From Streptomyces sp. FIT100 (lineage in GTDB: Bacteria; Actinomycetota; Actinomycetes; Streptomycetales; Streptomycetaceae): a stretch of 64,000 bases of DNA. Made by a program: the position numbers and the translations under genes. The stretch covers positions 3,158,026 through 3,222,025 of the forward strand of contig NZ_CP075715.1 of assembly GCF_024584805.1 (NCBI RefSeq), written 5' to 3'. Of the stretch, positions 10,779-18,897 are shown piece after piece. How positions within the stretch are numbered: the first letter of the stretch is position 1; every line of letters starts with the position of its first letter. The notes below the pieces were generated by a model. It saw only the letters and a list, made by a program, of their open reading frames with translations. It was not told the origin of the DNA and did not search any database.

Positions 10779-11449
10779 TTGACGACGTGGCGATCGACGG
10801 CAGTAGCACCAGCAGCGAAAAGCCCAGGCGCGGGCGCAGGGTCCGCATGACCGGGGCGGAACGCCGTCAGCAACTGCTCGACATCGGCCGCACGCTCTTC
10901 GCGGAGAAGGGCTTCGAGGGCACGTCGGTGGAGGAGATCGCGGCGAAGGCCGGGGTCTCCAAGCCGGTGGTGTACGAACACTTCGGCGGCAAGGAAGGGC
11001 TGTACGCGGTCGTCGTGGACCGCGAGATGCGCCAGCTCCTTGACATGGTGACCGGCGCGCTGACCGCCGGTCATCCGCGTGAACTGCTGGAGCAGGCGGC
11101 GTTCGCCCTGCTCGACTACATCGAGACGTACACGGACGGTTTCCGGATCCTCGTCCGTGACTCGCCCGTGGCCCAGTCGACGGGCACCTTCGCCTCGCTG
11201 ATCAGCGATATCGCCACGCAGGTGGAGGACATTCTGGGCCTGGAGTTCAAGGCCCGCGGCTTCGATCCGAAGCTGGCGCCGCTGTACGCGCAGGCGCTGG
11301 TGGGGATGGTGGCCCTCACGGGCCAGTGGTGGCTGGACGTCCGCAAGCCGAAGAAGGCGGAGGTCGCGGCGCATCTGGTGAATCTGGCGTGGCACGGCCT
11401 TGACGGCATGGAGCAGAAGCCGCGGCTGATAGGGCACCGCAAGAGCTAG
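10775..11449 (+). CDS. TetR-family regulator coupled to the desaturase
   Basis: A 224-residue repressor-like protein. After a basic N-terminal tail of about 25 residues, the TetR helix-turn-helix spans about 30-75 (RRQQLLDIGRTLFAEKGFEGTSVEEIAAKAGVSKPVVYEHFGGKEGLY). The ligand domain ends with a sequence typical of actinobacterial TetR proteins. The start ATG is inside the desaturase stop (ATGA), so both proteins are made from one mRNA. It probably senses acyl-CoA or free fatty acid, by analogy with other desaturase-linked TetR proteins; this is inference from context. Confidence 0.9.
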   Translation: MIDDVAIDGSSTSSEKPRRGRRVRMTGAERRQQLLDIGRTLFAEKGFEGTSVEEIAAKAGVSKPVVYEHFGGKEGLYAVVVDREMRQLLDMVTGALTAGHPRELLEQAAFALLDYIETYTDGFRILVRDSPVAQSTGTFASLISDIATQVEDILGLEFKARGFDPKLAPLYAQALVGMVALTGQWWLDVRKPKKAEVAAHLVNLAWHGLDGMEQKPRLIGHRKS

Positions 11450-11457
11450 GAGCTGAT

Positions 11458-11495
11458 CCGGCCGGCGTCCGGTCGCGTGACCGGCCGCCGGCCGG
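11458..11495. terminator. Terminator after tetR, convergent with VOC gene
   Basis: A 17-bp inverted repeat with one mismatch and a four-base loop (11458-11474 with 11479-11495) begins nine bases past the tetR stop. It faces the VOC gene end at 11529. Confidence 0.7.
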
Positions 11496-11528
11496 GGGCT
11501 AAGTCGTCCTCACCGTCCCGTGAGCCGG

Positions 11529-11945
11529 TCATGCCGTCGGCTCGGACGCGGCCTCGGAGACGGACGCGGGCACGGACGCGGGCTCGGGCTCGGGCTCCAG
11601 GAACTCCAGGAGGTTGCCCGCCGGGTCCTCGGAGTAGAAGCGGCGGTGCCCGGGCAGATCGCGGTCCCAGACGACCTTGGCGCCACGCGATGCGAGGCGG
11701 TCGGCATACGCCTCGATCCCGGTGACGCGCAGGCCGGGGTGGGCCTTTCTGACGGGCCTGAAGTCAGCCTCGATGCCGAGGTGCAGCTGTACGGGACCGG
11801 CCTGGAACCAGCAGCCTCCGCGGGCGGCGAGCGGCTGGGGCTTGGGGATCTCGGTCATCCCGAGGACGTCGGTGTAGTAGGCGCGCAGGGCGTCCTCGGT
11901 GCCCGGCGGCGCGGCGAGCTGGACGTGGTCGAACGCTGTCAGCAT
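11529..11945 (-). CDS. VOC (glyoxalase/bleomycin resistance) family protein
   Basis: A 138-residue single-module vicinal-oxygen-chelate protein: FDHVQLAAPPG at the start (metal-ligand His), a central QLHLGIE, and YSEDPAGNLLEFLE near the end. An extra Pro/Glu/Ala-rich tail of about 20 residues follows. Substrate unknown. The start ATG 11945 follows GGGGG at six bases. It is 16 bases downstream of tam on the same strand, so probably co-transcribed with it. Confidence 0.85.
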   Translation of the reverse strand: MLTAFDHVQLAAPPGTEDALRAYYTDVLGMTEIPKPQPLAARGGCWFQAGPVQLHLGIEADFRPVRKAHPGLRVTGIEAYADRLASRGAKVVWDRDLPGHRRFYSEDPAGNLLEFLEPEPEPASVPASVSEAASEPTA

Positions 11946-11961
11946 GATTTCCCCCTGCTGG

Positions 11962-12783
11962 TCAGGACGGTTTGCGGGCCACGGCGAAGATCCGGCGGAA
12001 CGGGAAGACCGTCCCGTACGGCCCCGGCGGGTACGCCTTGCGGAGCAGGTCGCGGTACTGGCCGAGGAATTCCTCGGTCGCCTCGTCGTCCCCTTCGAGC
12101 GTGGTGAGGACCGGCCGCAGCGCCGTGCCCTTCACCCAGTCGAGTACGGGGTCCTCACCGCCGAGGAGCTGGGAGTACGTCGTCTCCCAGACGTCCGTCG
12201 CGCAGCCGAGGTCGGCGAGGCGCATGAGGTAGTCCGCGGGTTCCAGGATGTGGACGAAGCGGCGGCCCTGGTCGGCGAGGCGGTCGCGCCACTGGGGGGT
12301 GTCGCAGAGCTCGCCGAGCAGGGCGTGGCTGGGTGAGGTGAAGTTGCCCGGGACCTGGAAGGCGAAGGTGCCGCCGGGCGCGAGGCCGTCGATCCAGGTG
12401 CGGAACGATTCGGGGTGGTTGGGCACCCATTGCAGTGCGGCGTTGGAGACGATCAGGTCGTACGGCTCGTCGGGCGTCCAGTGCGCGGCGTCGGCGGGGC
12501 GGAAGTCGAGCCAGCCGCCGCCGGGGGTGGTGCCGGCGTACTCCTTCTCGGCGCGGGCGAGCATCTCCGGTGAGAGGTCGAAGCCGGTGATGTGGGCGTC
12601 GGGCCAGCGCTCGGAGAGGAGGACGGTGACATTGCCGGGCCCGCAGCCGAGGTCGGCGATGCGCGGGGCGCGAGCGGTGCCCGGCAGCTCGGGTATTCGC
12701 GCGAGAAGGTCGAGGAACGGGCGGGTCCGGTGGCCTGAGTGACGGAGGTACTGCTGTGGATCCCAGGTTGGTGCGGAATGCAT
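11962..12783 (-). CDS. tam: Trans-aconitate 2-methyltransferase
   Basis: Methylates trans-aconitate, a toxic isomer of the citrate-cycle intermediate cis-aconitate, using S-adenosylmethionine. The 273-residue protein begins MHSAPTWDPQQYL, matching the family N-terminus. It carries the SAM motif IADLGCGPGNVT, then FDLSPEML and the IVSNAALQWV motif of Tam-type enzymes. ATG 12783 has AAGGGGG eight bases upstream; a longer in-frame start exists but is not needed. It is divergent from the MarR gene tamR with a palindromic operator between them. Confidence 0.92.
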   Translation of the reverse strand: MHSAPTWDPQQYLRHSGHRTRPFLDLLARIPELPGTARAPRIADLGCGPGNVTVLLSERWPDAHITGFDLSPEMLARAEKEYAGTTPGGGWLDFRPADAAHWTPDEPYDLIVSNAALQWVPNHPESFRTWIDGLAPGGTFAFQVPGNFTSPSHALLGELCDTPQWRDRLADQGRRFVHILEPADYLMRLADLGCATDVWETTYSQLLGGEDPVLDWVKGTALRPVLTTLEGDDEATEEFLGQYRDLLRKAYPPGPYGTVFPFRRIFAVARKPS

Positions 12784-12865
12784 GTTCGAGCCCCCTTGCT
12801 GGAAAGGTACGGCCAAGCGGAACGGAGTTCCGGCCCGACCATGCCCAATAGTCCGACGAAATATA

Positions 12866-12879
12866 TCTTGACGTCAAGA
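12866..12879. promoter_or_regulatory. TamR operator between tam and tamR
   Basis: A perfect 14-bp palindrome TCTTGACGTCAAGA lies between the divergent starts, 36 bases from tamR and 83 from tam. A MarR dimer site at this position would allow control of both genes. Confidence 0.8.
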
Positions 12880-12914
12880 GACTTCATGTCGACAGACCCT
12901 CTACACTGATCGAC

Positions 12915-13412
12915 ATGGAGGACGAGGTCGACCGACTGGTCGCTGCATGGCGCCGAGAGCGCCCCGACCTCGACGTGGAACCGCTCGAGGTGCTCAGTCG
13001 TGTGTCCAGGCTGGCCCGGCATCTCGACCGCGCACGTCGCCTCGCTTTCTCCGAGCACGGACTGGAGCCCTGGGAGTTCGACGTCCTGACGTCATTGCGG
13101 CGCGCGGGCGCGCCCTACCAGCTCTCCCCCGGCCAGCTGCTGACGCAGACCCTGGTGACCTCCGGCACGATGACCAACCGCATCGACCGTCTCGCCAAGA
13201 AGGGACTCGTCGAGCGGCTGCCCGATCCCAGTGACCGCCGCGGTGTGCTGGTGCGGCTCACCTCCGAGGGCCGTGACCGCGCCGACCAGGCGCTCGCCGG
13301 GCTGCTGGCCCAGGAGCGCGCGATCCTCTCCCAGCTCCCCCGCACCCAGCGCGCCGAACTTGCCGCACTGCTACGCCAGTTGACCGCCCCGTTCGACAAC
13401 GTCCCCGGCTGA
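12915..13412 (+). CDS. tamR: MarR-family regulator TamR
   Basis: A 165-residue winged-helix MarR protein with an extra N-terminal helix (EVDRLVAAWRRERPDLDVEPLEVLSRV), typical of the urate-responsive UrtR subfamily to which S. coelicolor TamR belongs. The wing is seen as LPDPSDRRGVLVRLTSEGR. Known TamR de-represses tam and aconitase genes in response to citrate, aconitate or isocitrate; this assignment rests on divergence from tam and on the palindrome. Its last 42 bases overlap the 3' end of the convergent response-regulator gene. Confidence 0.88.
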   Translation: MEDEVDRLVAAWRRERPDLDVEPLEVLSRVSRLARHLDRARRLAFSEHGLEPWEFDVLTSLRRAGAPYQLSPGQLLTQTLVTSGTMTNRIDRLAKKGLVERLPDPSDRRGVLVRLTSEGRDRADQALAGLLAQERAILSQLPRTQRAELAALLRQLTAPFDNVPG

Positions 13413-14150
13413 GGAGAGCTCCGCGGGCCCCACCCCCGCCCGGCGGGCCAGTGCCACCGCCGCGAGGGTGGAGTGGACGCCCAGCTTCCCCAGCACGTTC
13501 TGCATATGGGTGCGGACCGTGTGCGGGGAGAGGAAGAGCCGCTCCGCGACCGCCTTGCGGCCGAGCCCCGCCACCATGCAGCGCAGCACCTCGCGTTCGC
13601 GCGGGGTGAGGGACTCGACGAGCCGTTCGCTCTCGGTGCGGTGCTTGCGCGCCGCGGTCAGCTCCCGCAGGACGCCGGTGAGCAGCGCGGGCGGCAGATG
13701 CGTCTCGTCCCGCAGCACCCCCCTGATGACCGTGAGCAGCCGCTGAAGCGAACAGTCCTTGGCCACCCAGCCCGAGGCGCCCGCCTGGAGCGCGAGCGCG
13801 GCCCGGCGCGGGTCGTCCCTCTCGGCCAGCACGACGGAACGGACCGCCGGACGCGCCGAACGGACCCCCGCCACCAGGGAGATGCCGTCGACGAAGCCGC
13901 CCTCCCCGTTGTCGGGCACGGCCCGTGCGACGACGGGGGCGGCCGGTGCGGCGGCCACGCCCAGGTCGGCGTCGACGAGCATCACGTCGAAGTGGCGCCC
14001 GTCGGCCGCCGCGCGCTCCATGCAGCGCAGCGCGGCAGGCCCGCTGCCGGCCGCGGCCACCTCGACGTCCGGCTCGGCGGCGAGCGCCGCGGCGAGGGAC
14101 TCGGCGAAGATTCGGTGGTCATCCACCACAAGAACCCGGATACGAACCAC
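13371..14150 (-). CDS. LuxR-type response regulator, receiver with insertion
   Basis: A 259-residue protein with an N-terminal receiver domain (acidic pair D10-D11, phosphoacceptor D60 in MLVDADLG, Lys in WVAKD) and a C-terminal LuxR helix-turn-helix (LTPREREVLRCMVAGLGRKAVAERLFLSPHTVRTHMQNVLGKLGV). The receiver has about 20 extra residues after D60, and the usual Thr/Ser of the switch is Ala (VVLAERDD). GTG 14150 is the chosen start; GTG 14156 is equally possible. No kinase is adjacent. It lies just downstream of galTEK; a paralogue lies just upstream of it. Confidence 0.85.
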   Translation of the reverse strand: MVRIRVLVVDDHRIFAESLAAALAAEPDVEVAAAGSGPAALRCMERAAADGRHFDVMLVDADLGVAAAPAAPVVARAVPDNGEGGFVDGISLVAGVRSARPAVRSVVLAERDDPRRAALALQAGASGWVAKDCSLQRLLTVIRGVLRDETHLPPALLTGVLRELTAARKHRTESERLVESLTPREREVLRCMVAGLGRKAVAERLFLSPHTVRTHMQNVLGKLGVHSTLAAVALARRAGVGPAELSSAGDVVERGGQLA

Positions 14151-14293
14151 AGGCACCCCCAAGCTGCGCAATTCCGGCGGAGTCCGGAAGCGCGAGTACG
14201 GCGCCCGAGGATGGGGTGGTACGCAATCCACGGCCGCCGCCGTGCTGTTGACTGCTACCCCGCCCCGGGCGTCGTACCCGACTGTCTTGCCCC

Positions 14294-14333
14294 CTGATGC
14301 ACAGCACCGGCCCCCACCGGTGCTGTGCATCAG
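14294..14333 (-). terminator. Terminator of the gal operon
   Basis: A perfect 17-bp stem (14294-14310 with 14317-14333) with six-base loop CCCCCA, 92 bases past the galK stop and ahead of the next minus-strand gene. The rest of the 274-base gap shows nothing else recognisable. Confidence 0.8.
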
Positions 14334-14424
14334 AGTAAGGCCGGGTGCCTGACGCGGAAGGGCATTTGCAGAACTGGTTACCGGAGGGGGCGGGCCGGGT
14401 TGCCCGGCGCGGTCGCCGCAGGCG

Positions 14425-15606
14425 CTACCGGACGCGGCGCGCACCGCCCGACGGGACCGCGGGGAAGATCCGCGGCGCCGTGTGGCCCGCCGCCGCGAAG
14501 GCGTCCTCGATCTCCTTGGCCACCCGGTCGGCCGTCTCCTGTTCGACCAGGACGACCGCCGAGCCGCCGAAGCCGCCGCCCGTCATCCGGGCGCCCAGCG
14601 CCCCGGCCGTGTTCGCCGTCGAGACCACGAGGTCAAGCTCCGTGCAGGAGACCCGGAGGTCGTCGCGGAGCGAGGCGTGGCCCTCGGTGAGGACCGGGCC
14701 GACGGCGCGGAGGTCGCCCGCGTCAAGGAGGGCGATCGTCCGCTCGACGCGGTGGTTGTCGCTCACGACATGGCGCACGTAACGGCGGATCTCTTCGGCC
14801 GGGGGCCCCGGGTGTGCCTCACGGGAACCCACGGAGTCGCCCAAACGCCCGAGGGCGTCCGGCAGTTGCGCGTACGGGACCTCGCGCAGCGTCCGTACTC
14901 CCAGCGCCCGCGCTCCCGCTTCGCAACCGGCGCGCCGCTGCGCGTACGCGCCGTCCCCGAGTGCGTGCTTCACACGGGTGTCGACGACCAGGAGTTGCAG
15001 GCCGTGGGCGGGGAGGTCGAAGGGGACCTGGCGCCGGCTGAGGTCACGGGTGTCCAGGAACAGCGCGTGGCCCTCGGTGCAGCAGGCCGACGCCATCTGG
15101 TCCATGATCCCGCACGGGACGCCGACGAAGGCGTTCTCGGCGCGCTGTGCGAGCACCGCGAGCTCCTCGCCGCGGAGCCTGAGCCCGAACAGGTCGTTCA
15201 GAGCGAGGGCGGTGACGATCTCCAGGGCGGCCGACGAGGACAGTCCCGCGCCCGTGGGAACGGTGGAGCCGAGATGGATGTCGGCGCCGGTGACCGGGTG
15301 CCCGGCCTCGCGCAGCGCCCACACCACACCCGCCGGGTAGGCCGCCCAGCCCGAGCCGGAGCGCGGCTCGAGCGCGTCGACGGCCAGCTCGACCACGCCC
15401 TGGTCCACGTCCGCCGAGTGGACCCGCAGCACCCCGTCCGCGCGGCGCGCCACCGCCGCGACCGCCGTGTGCGGCAGCGCGAGCGGCATCACGAAGCCGT
15501 CGTTGAAGTCGGTGTACTCGCCGATCAGATTGACGCGGCCGGGCGCGGCCCAGACGCCTTCGGGGGCGTACCCGTAGAGCTCGCGGAAGGCGTCAGTCAC
15601 GGCCAC
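14425..15606 (-). CDS. galK: Galactokinase
   Basis: First step of the Leloir pathway: phosphorylates galactose with ATP. A GHMP kinase of 393 residues with the galactokinase signature [19 protein letters not shown] near residue 23 (Tyr in place of the commoner His), the ATP loop [13 protein letters not shown], and the C-terminal [14 protein letters not shown] 15606 is the start, overlapping the galE end by 14 bases; GTG 15600 is an alternative. It is the last gene of galT-galE-galK, followed by a strong hairpin. Confidence 0.96.
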   Translation of the reverse strand: MAVTDAFRELYGYAPEGVWAAPGRVNLIGEYTDFNDGFVMPLALPHTAVAAVARRADGVLRVHSADVDQGVVELAVDALEPRSGSGWAAYPAGVVWALREAGHPVTGADIHLGSTVPTGAGLSSSAALEIVTALALNDLFGLRLRGEELAVLAQRAENAFVGVPCGIMDQMASACCTEGHALFLDTRDLSRRQVPFDLPAHGLQLLVVDTRVKHALGDGAYAQRRAGCEAGARALGVRTLREVPYAQLPDALGRLGDSVGSREAHPGPPAEEIRRYVRHVVSDNHRVERTIALLDAGDLRAVGPVLTEGHASLRDDLRVSCTELDLVVSTANTAGALGARMTGGGFGGSAVVLVEQETADRVAKEIEDAFAAAGHTAPRIFPAVPSGGARRVR

Positions 15607-16588
15607 GGGCGAACTCCCAGGCGTCGGCGACGATACCCGCGAGATCCGCGCGGGACGGGTTCCAGCCGAGCCGCTCGCGGGCGGTGGCGGCCGAGGCGAC
15701 GAGCACGGCCGGGTCGCCGGGGCGGCGGCCGGCGGCGACCTCGGGGACCGGGTGTCCGGTGACCTTGCGGACGGTCTCGATGACCTCGCGGACCGAGAAC
15801 CCGTTGCCGTTGCCGAGGTTGCAGATCAGGTGCTCGCCCGGGGTGACCTTGTCCATGGCGAGCAGGTGCGCCTCGGCCAGGTCGGCGACGTGGATGTAGT
15901 CCCGTACGCAGGTGCCGTCCGGGGTCGGGTAGTCGTCGCCGAAGACGGAGATCGCCTCGCGCTTGCCGAGGGCGACCTGCAGGACGAGCGGGATGAGGTG
16001 CGATTCGGGGTCGTGGCGCTCGCCGCAGCTGCCGTAGGCGCCCGCCACGTTGAAGTAGCGCAGCGAGGCGGCGGCCAGCCCGTGGGCGGTGCACTCGCCG
16101 CTGATCATGTGGTCGACGGCAAGCTTGGATGCGCCGTACGGGCTGGTCGGGGCGGTCGGGTCGGTCTCGGTGATCGGCGTGGAGACGGGCTCGCCGTAGG
16201 TGGCCGCGGTGGAGGAGAAGACCAGCTTGCGCACGCCGGCCGAGCGCATCGCGGCGAGCAGCGCCATGGTCCCGCCGACGTTGTTCACCCAGTACTTCTC
16301 GGGGTCCGCGACCGACTCGCCGACCTGCGAGAACGCGGCGAAGTGCAGGACGCCGTCGTACGAGGGGTCCAGCCAGCGCGCGGCGTCCTGGATGCGGCCC
16401 TCGATGAACGCGGCGCCGGCCGGCACGCCCTCGCGGAAGCCCGTGGACAGGTCGTCGAGGACGGTGACCTCGTGGCCCGCCTCCAGCAGGTGCGCGGCCA
16501 CGACGCTGCCGACGTATCCGGCTCCACCGGTCACCAGGAACTTCTTCGGGGGTCCGGGGGTCGCCCCCCGGGAAAACACAGCGCTCAT
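15593..16588 (-). CDS. galE: UDP-glucose 4-epimerase
   Basis: Interconverts UDP-galactose and UDP-glucose. A 331-residue extended SDR with the NAD motif [17 protein letters not shown] and the catalytic YGASK (in [11 protein letters not shown]). The N-terminus [17 protein letters not shown] is about 12 residues longer than usual. This extension matches a GC-rich stretch rather than a domain and may be strain-specific. The start ATG overlaps the galT stop (ATGA), giving translational coupling, and galK follows with an overlap. Confidence 0.96.
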   Translation of the reverse strand: MSAVFSRGATPGPPKKFLVTGGAGYVGSVVAAHLLEAGHEVTVLDDLSTGFREGVPAGAAFIEGRIQDAARWLDPSYDGVLHFAAFSQVGESVADPEKYWVNNVGGTMALLAAMRSAGVRKLVFSSTAATYGEPVSTPITETDPTAPTSPYGASKLAVDHMISGECTAHGLAAASLRYFNVAGAYGSCGERHDPESHLIPLVLQVALGKREAISVFGDDYPTPDGTCVRDYIHVADLAEAHLLAMDKVTPGEHLICNLGNGNGFSVREVIETVRKVTGHPVPEVAAGRRPGDPAVLVASAATARERLGWNPSRADLAGIVADAWEFARGRD

Positions 16589-17640
16589 CTGCTGCTCGCT
16601 ATCTCTCGCAGTCGCTGGGCCGCGGCCTCCGGCGGCACATCGTTGATGAACACACTCATGCCGGACTCGGAACCCGCGAGGAACTTGAGCTTGCCGGAAG
16701 TTCGGCGGATGGTGAAAAGCTCGAGGTGCAGGGCGAACTGGTCACGCTGCGCCCGCCCGCCGTCACCGAACGGCGCCTGGTGCCAGGCGGCGATGTACGG
16801 CGTCGGCGGGGCGTCCGGGCCGAAGATCCGGTCGAAGCGCCTCAACAGTTCCAGATAGAGCTGTGGGAACTCTGTGCGCGCCGCGTCGTCCAGGGCCAGC
16901 AGGTCCGGCACCCGGCGGCGCGGGTAGAGGTGCACCTCGTACGGCCAGTGCGCCGCGTAGGGCACGAAGGCCACCCAGTGCTCCCCCTCCAGGACCACCC
17001 TTACGGGGTCGGCGAGTTCACGTGCGACGGTGTCGTCGAAGAGGTTCCGGCCGGTGGCGGCGAGGTGCTCGGCGACCGAGCGCTGCATCAGGGCGGTGCG
17101 CGGGGTGACGAAGGGGTACGCGTAGATCTGCCCGTGCGGATGGCCGAGGGTGACGCCGATCTCCGCGCCCCGGTTCTCGAAGCAGAAGACCTGCTCGACC
17201 TGGGGCAGCGCGGCCAGCTCCGCGGTGCGGTCGGTCCAGGCGTCCAGGACGAGGGCGGCCTGCTCGTCGGTGAGCCCGGCGAAGGAGGTGTCGTGGTCGG
17301 GGGTGAAGCAGACGACCTCGCAGCGGCCGGTCTCGCCGGAGAGGGAGGGGAAGCGGTTCTCGAAGACGACGACGTCGTAGTCGCTGTCCGGGATCTCGCT
17401 GAGCCGGCCGTCCCGGGAGGGGCACAGGGGGCACTCGTCGGCGGGCGGGTGGTAGGTGCGCCCCTGGCGGTGGGAGGCGACGGCGACGGAGTCGCCGAGC
17501 AGCGGGTCGCGCCGGATCTCCGCGGCGGTGGCGACGGCGGAGAGCGGCCGCCGGTCGACGGCGTCGCGGACGATGTCGTCGCGGCGGTCGTAGTAGAGCA
17601 GCTCACGGCCGTCGGCGAGCCTGGTCACCGTCTTCTTCAC
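16585..17640 (-). CDS. galT: Galactose-1-phosphate uridylyltransferase
   Basis: Transfers UMP between glucose and galactose 1-phosphates. The 351-residue HIT-superfamily protein has the active-site motif [12 protein letters not shown] and a zinc-site cysteine pair (ECPLC). GTG 17640 follows GAGGAGC at seven bases; an in-frame ATG at 17664 lacks a ribosome site. It is the first gene of the operon; galE starts within its stop codon. A likely promoter lies 40-70 bases upstream. Confidence 0.95.
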   Translation of the reverse strand: MKKTVTRLADGRELLYYDRRDDIVRDAVDRRPLSAVATAAEIRRDPLLGDSVAVASHRQGRTYHPPADECPLCPSRDGRLSEIPDSDYDVVVFENRFPSLSGETGRCEVVCFTPDHDTSFAGLTDEQAALVLDAWTDRTAELAALPQVEQVFCFENRGAEIGVTLGHPHGQIYAYPFVTPRTALMQRSVAEHLAATGRNLFDDTVARELADPVRVVLEGEHWVAFVPYAAHWPYEVHLYPRRRVPDLLALDDAARTEFPQLYLELLRRFDRIFGPDAPPTPYIAAWHQAPFGDGGRAQRDQFALHLELFTIRRTSGKLKFLAGSESGMSVFINDVPPEAAAQRLREIASSR

Positions 17641-17681
17641 ACTGGGGCTCCTCGACGACGTCATCAAACAGAAGTCCACAC

Positions 17682-17711
17682 AAAGAACCATGACCGAACA
17701 CCGTTAGTCAA
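17682..17711 (-). promoter_or_regulatory. Candidate galTEK promoter
   Basis: On the minus strand TTGACT (17711-17706) resembles a -35 box, with TTCTTT (17687-17682) 18 bases downstream as a weak -10. The start of transcription would be near 17675 with a leader of about 35 bases. Spacing fits but the -10 is poor, so this is only a candidate; galactose induction is known for the Streptomyces operon. Confidence 0.35.
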
Positions 17712-17729
17712 TCCCCGCCCGTCGAACGG

Positions 17730-17943
17730 GGGTGGGTGCCGCAGAAGGTGGGTGCCGCAGAAGGTGGGTGCCACAGGGGATGGCTGCCGCAAGAGGTGGG
17801 TGCCGCAGAAGGTGGGTGCCACAGGGGTGGGTGCCGCAAGAGGTGGGTGCCGCAGAAGGTGGGTGCCACAGGGGTGGGTGCCACAGGGGGTGGCTGCCGC
17901 AGAAGGTGGGTGCCACAGGGGGTGGCTGCCGCAGGAGGTGGTG
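17730..17943. repeat. Minisatellite of about 13 imperfect 15-17 bp units upstream of galT
   Basis: About thirteen tandem copies of GGTGGGTGCC[G/A]CAG plus two or three bases fill the gap between the end of the upstream response regulator (17945) and the gal promoter region. Two variant forms alternate (CCGCAGAA and CCACAGG), and GGCTGCC variants occur. Together with the promoter region this accounts for the 304-base gap; no gene is seen. Confidence 0.85.
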
Positions 17944-17944
17944 C

Positions 17945-18616
17945 TCAGCCCTGGCCGGAGGCGCGGTCGAGGAGTCCCGTGCGGGCCGCCAGTGCGGCGG
18001 CCTCCAGCCGGGAGCCCACGCCGAGTTTCATCAGGACGCGCTGGACATGGGTGCGGGCCGTGCTGGGGGCTATGCCCATGCCCGCCGCGATCAGCCGGGT
18101 GTCCTCGCCTTCGGCGACACGCACCAGCACCTCGACCTCGCGCGGGGTGAGCATCCGGAGCAGCCGCTGGCCCTCGTCGTCCGGCTGGGCCGCCGGGTTG
18201 AGCAGCTCCGTGAAGGCGCCCTGGAGCAGCTGCGGGGCCACCGCCGCCTCACCCGAGCGCGCCTTGGTCATGGCCCGCTCGACGCCTTCGATGCGCTCGT
18301 CATGACGCACGTAGCCGGACGCCCCCGCCGCGAACGCGGCGGCGATCCCGCGCGGGGAGGGCACCGGACCCAGCACCACCACGGCCACCTGCGGGCGCTC
18401 CCGCTTGATCCGGACGATCGGGTCGAAGACACCCGGCTCCGCCGGGGTCGCCGTCCCCAGCAGGCACACCTCGGGGGCCCTGCTCACCACGAGCTCGGCC
18501 GCCCCCGCCACCGGTGCCGCCGCGGCGAGCACCCGGTGCCCGCGCAGCTTCAGCGCCGACGCGAGCGCCTCGGCCAGCAGTCGGTGGTCGTCGACCACCA
18601 TGAGCCGCACACCCAT
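17945..18616 (-). CDS. LuxR-type atypical response regulator lacking the phosphorylation site
   Basis: A 223-residue paralogue of the regulator at the other end of the gal operon. The receiver fold is recognisable (VVDDHRLLAEAL at 7-18), but the phosphoacceptor position is Gly54 (LLGTATP), the switch Thr/Ser is Gly (VVLGPVPS) and the conserved Lys is His (VRHDE). The LuxR helix-turn-helix (LTPREVEVLVRVAEGEDTRLI...) is intact. It therefore probably acts without phosphorylation. ATG 18616 is used. Upstream runs about 280 bases with no gene on this strand. Confidence 0.85.
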   Translation of the reverse strand: MGVRLMVVDDHRLLAEALASALKLRGHRVLAAAAPVAGAAELVVSRAPEVCLLGTATPAEPGVFDPIVRIKRERPQVAVVVLGPVPSPRGIAAAFAAGASGYVRHDERIEGVERAMTKARSGEAAVAPQLLQGAFTELLNPAAQPDDEGQRLLRMLTPREVEVLVRVAEGEDTRLIAAGMGIAPSTARTHVQRVLMKLGVGSRLEAAALAARTGLLDRASGQG

Positions 18617-18897
18617 CGAGCAACCCCCATACCCTGGAGTCGGCCCCCCGGCCCCCCAGGCCCGCCTGCCACGCCGCCTGCCTGCCTGTCACGCCCGCCC
18701 TACTGCCCCGGCAAGCTACACGCTTGTCCGACGTTGCGCTCGCCCTACGCCCGGAAAACCCCTCGGACCGGCGAAATGCGCATTGTTCACGGCATGTGGG
18801 GAATGAGCGGCCCCCACGCACAACGGAGGCGGTCCCCGCCGACCGGTGGGGACCGCCTCCGTTTCTGCCGCCTCGCGCCGGTCACCCGGCCGGCGGG

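Noticed and set aside
17730..17943. CRISPR array
   Set aside because: Units are 15-17 bp directly adjacent without spacers, so a minisatellite.
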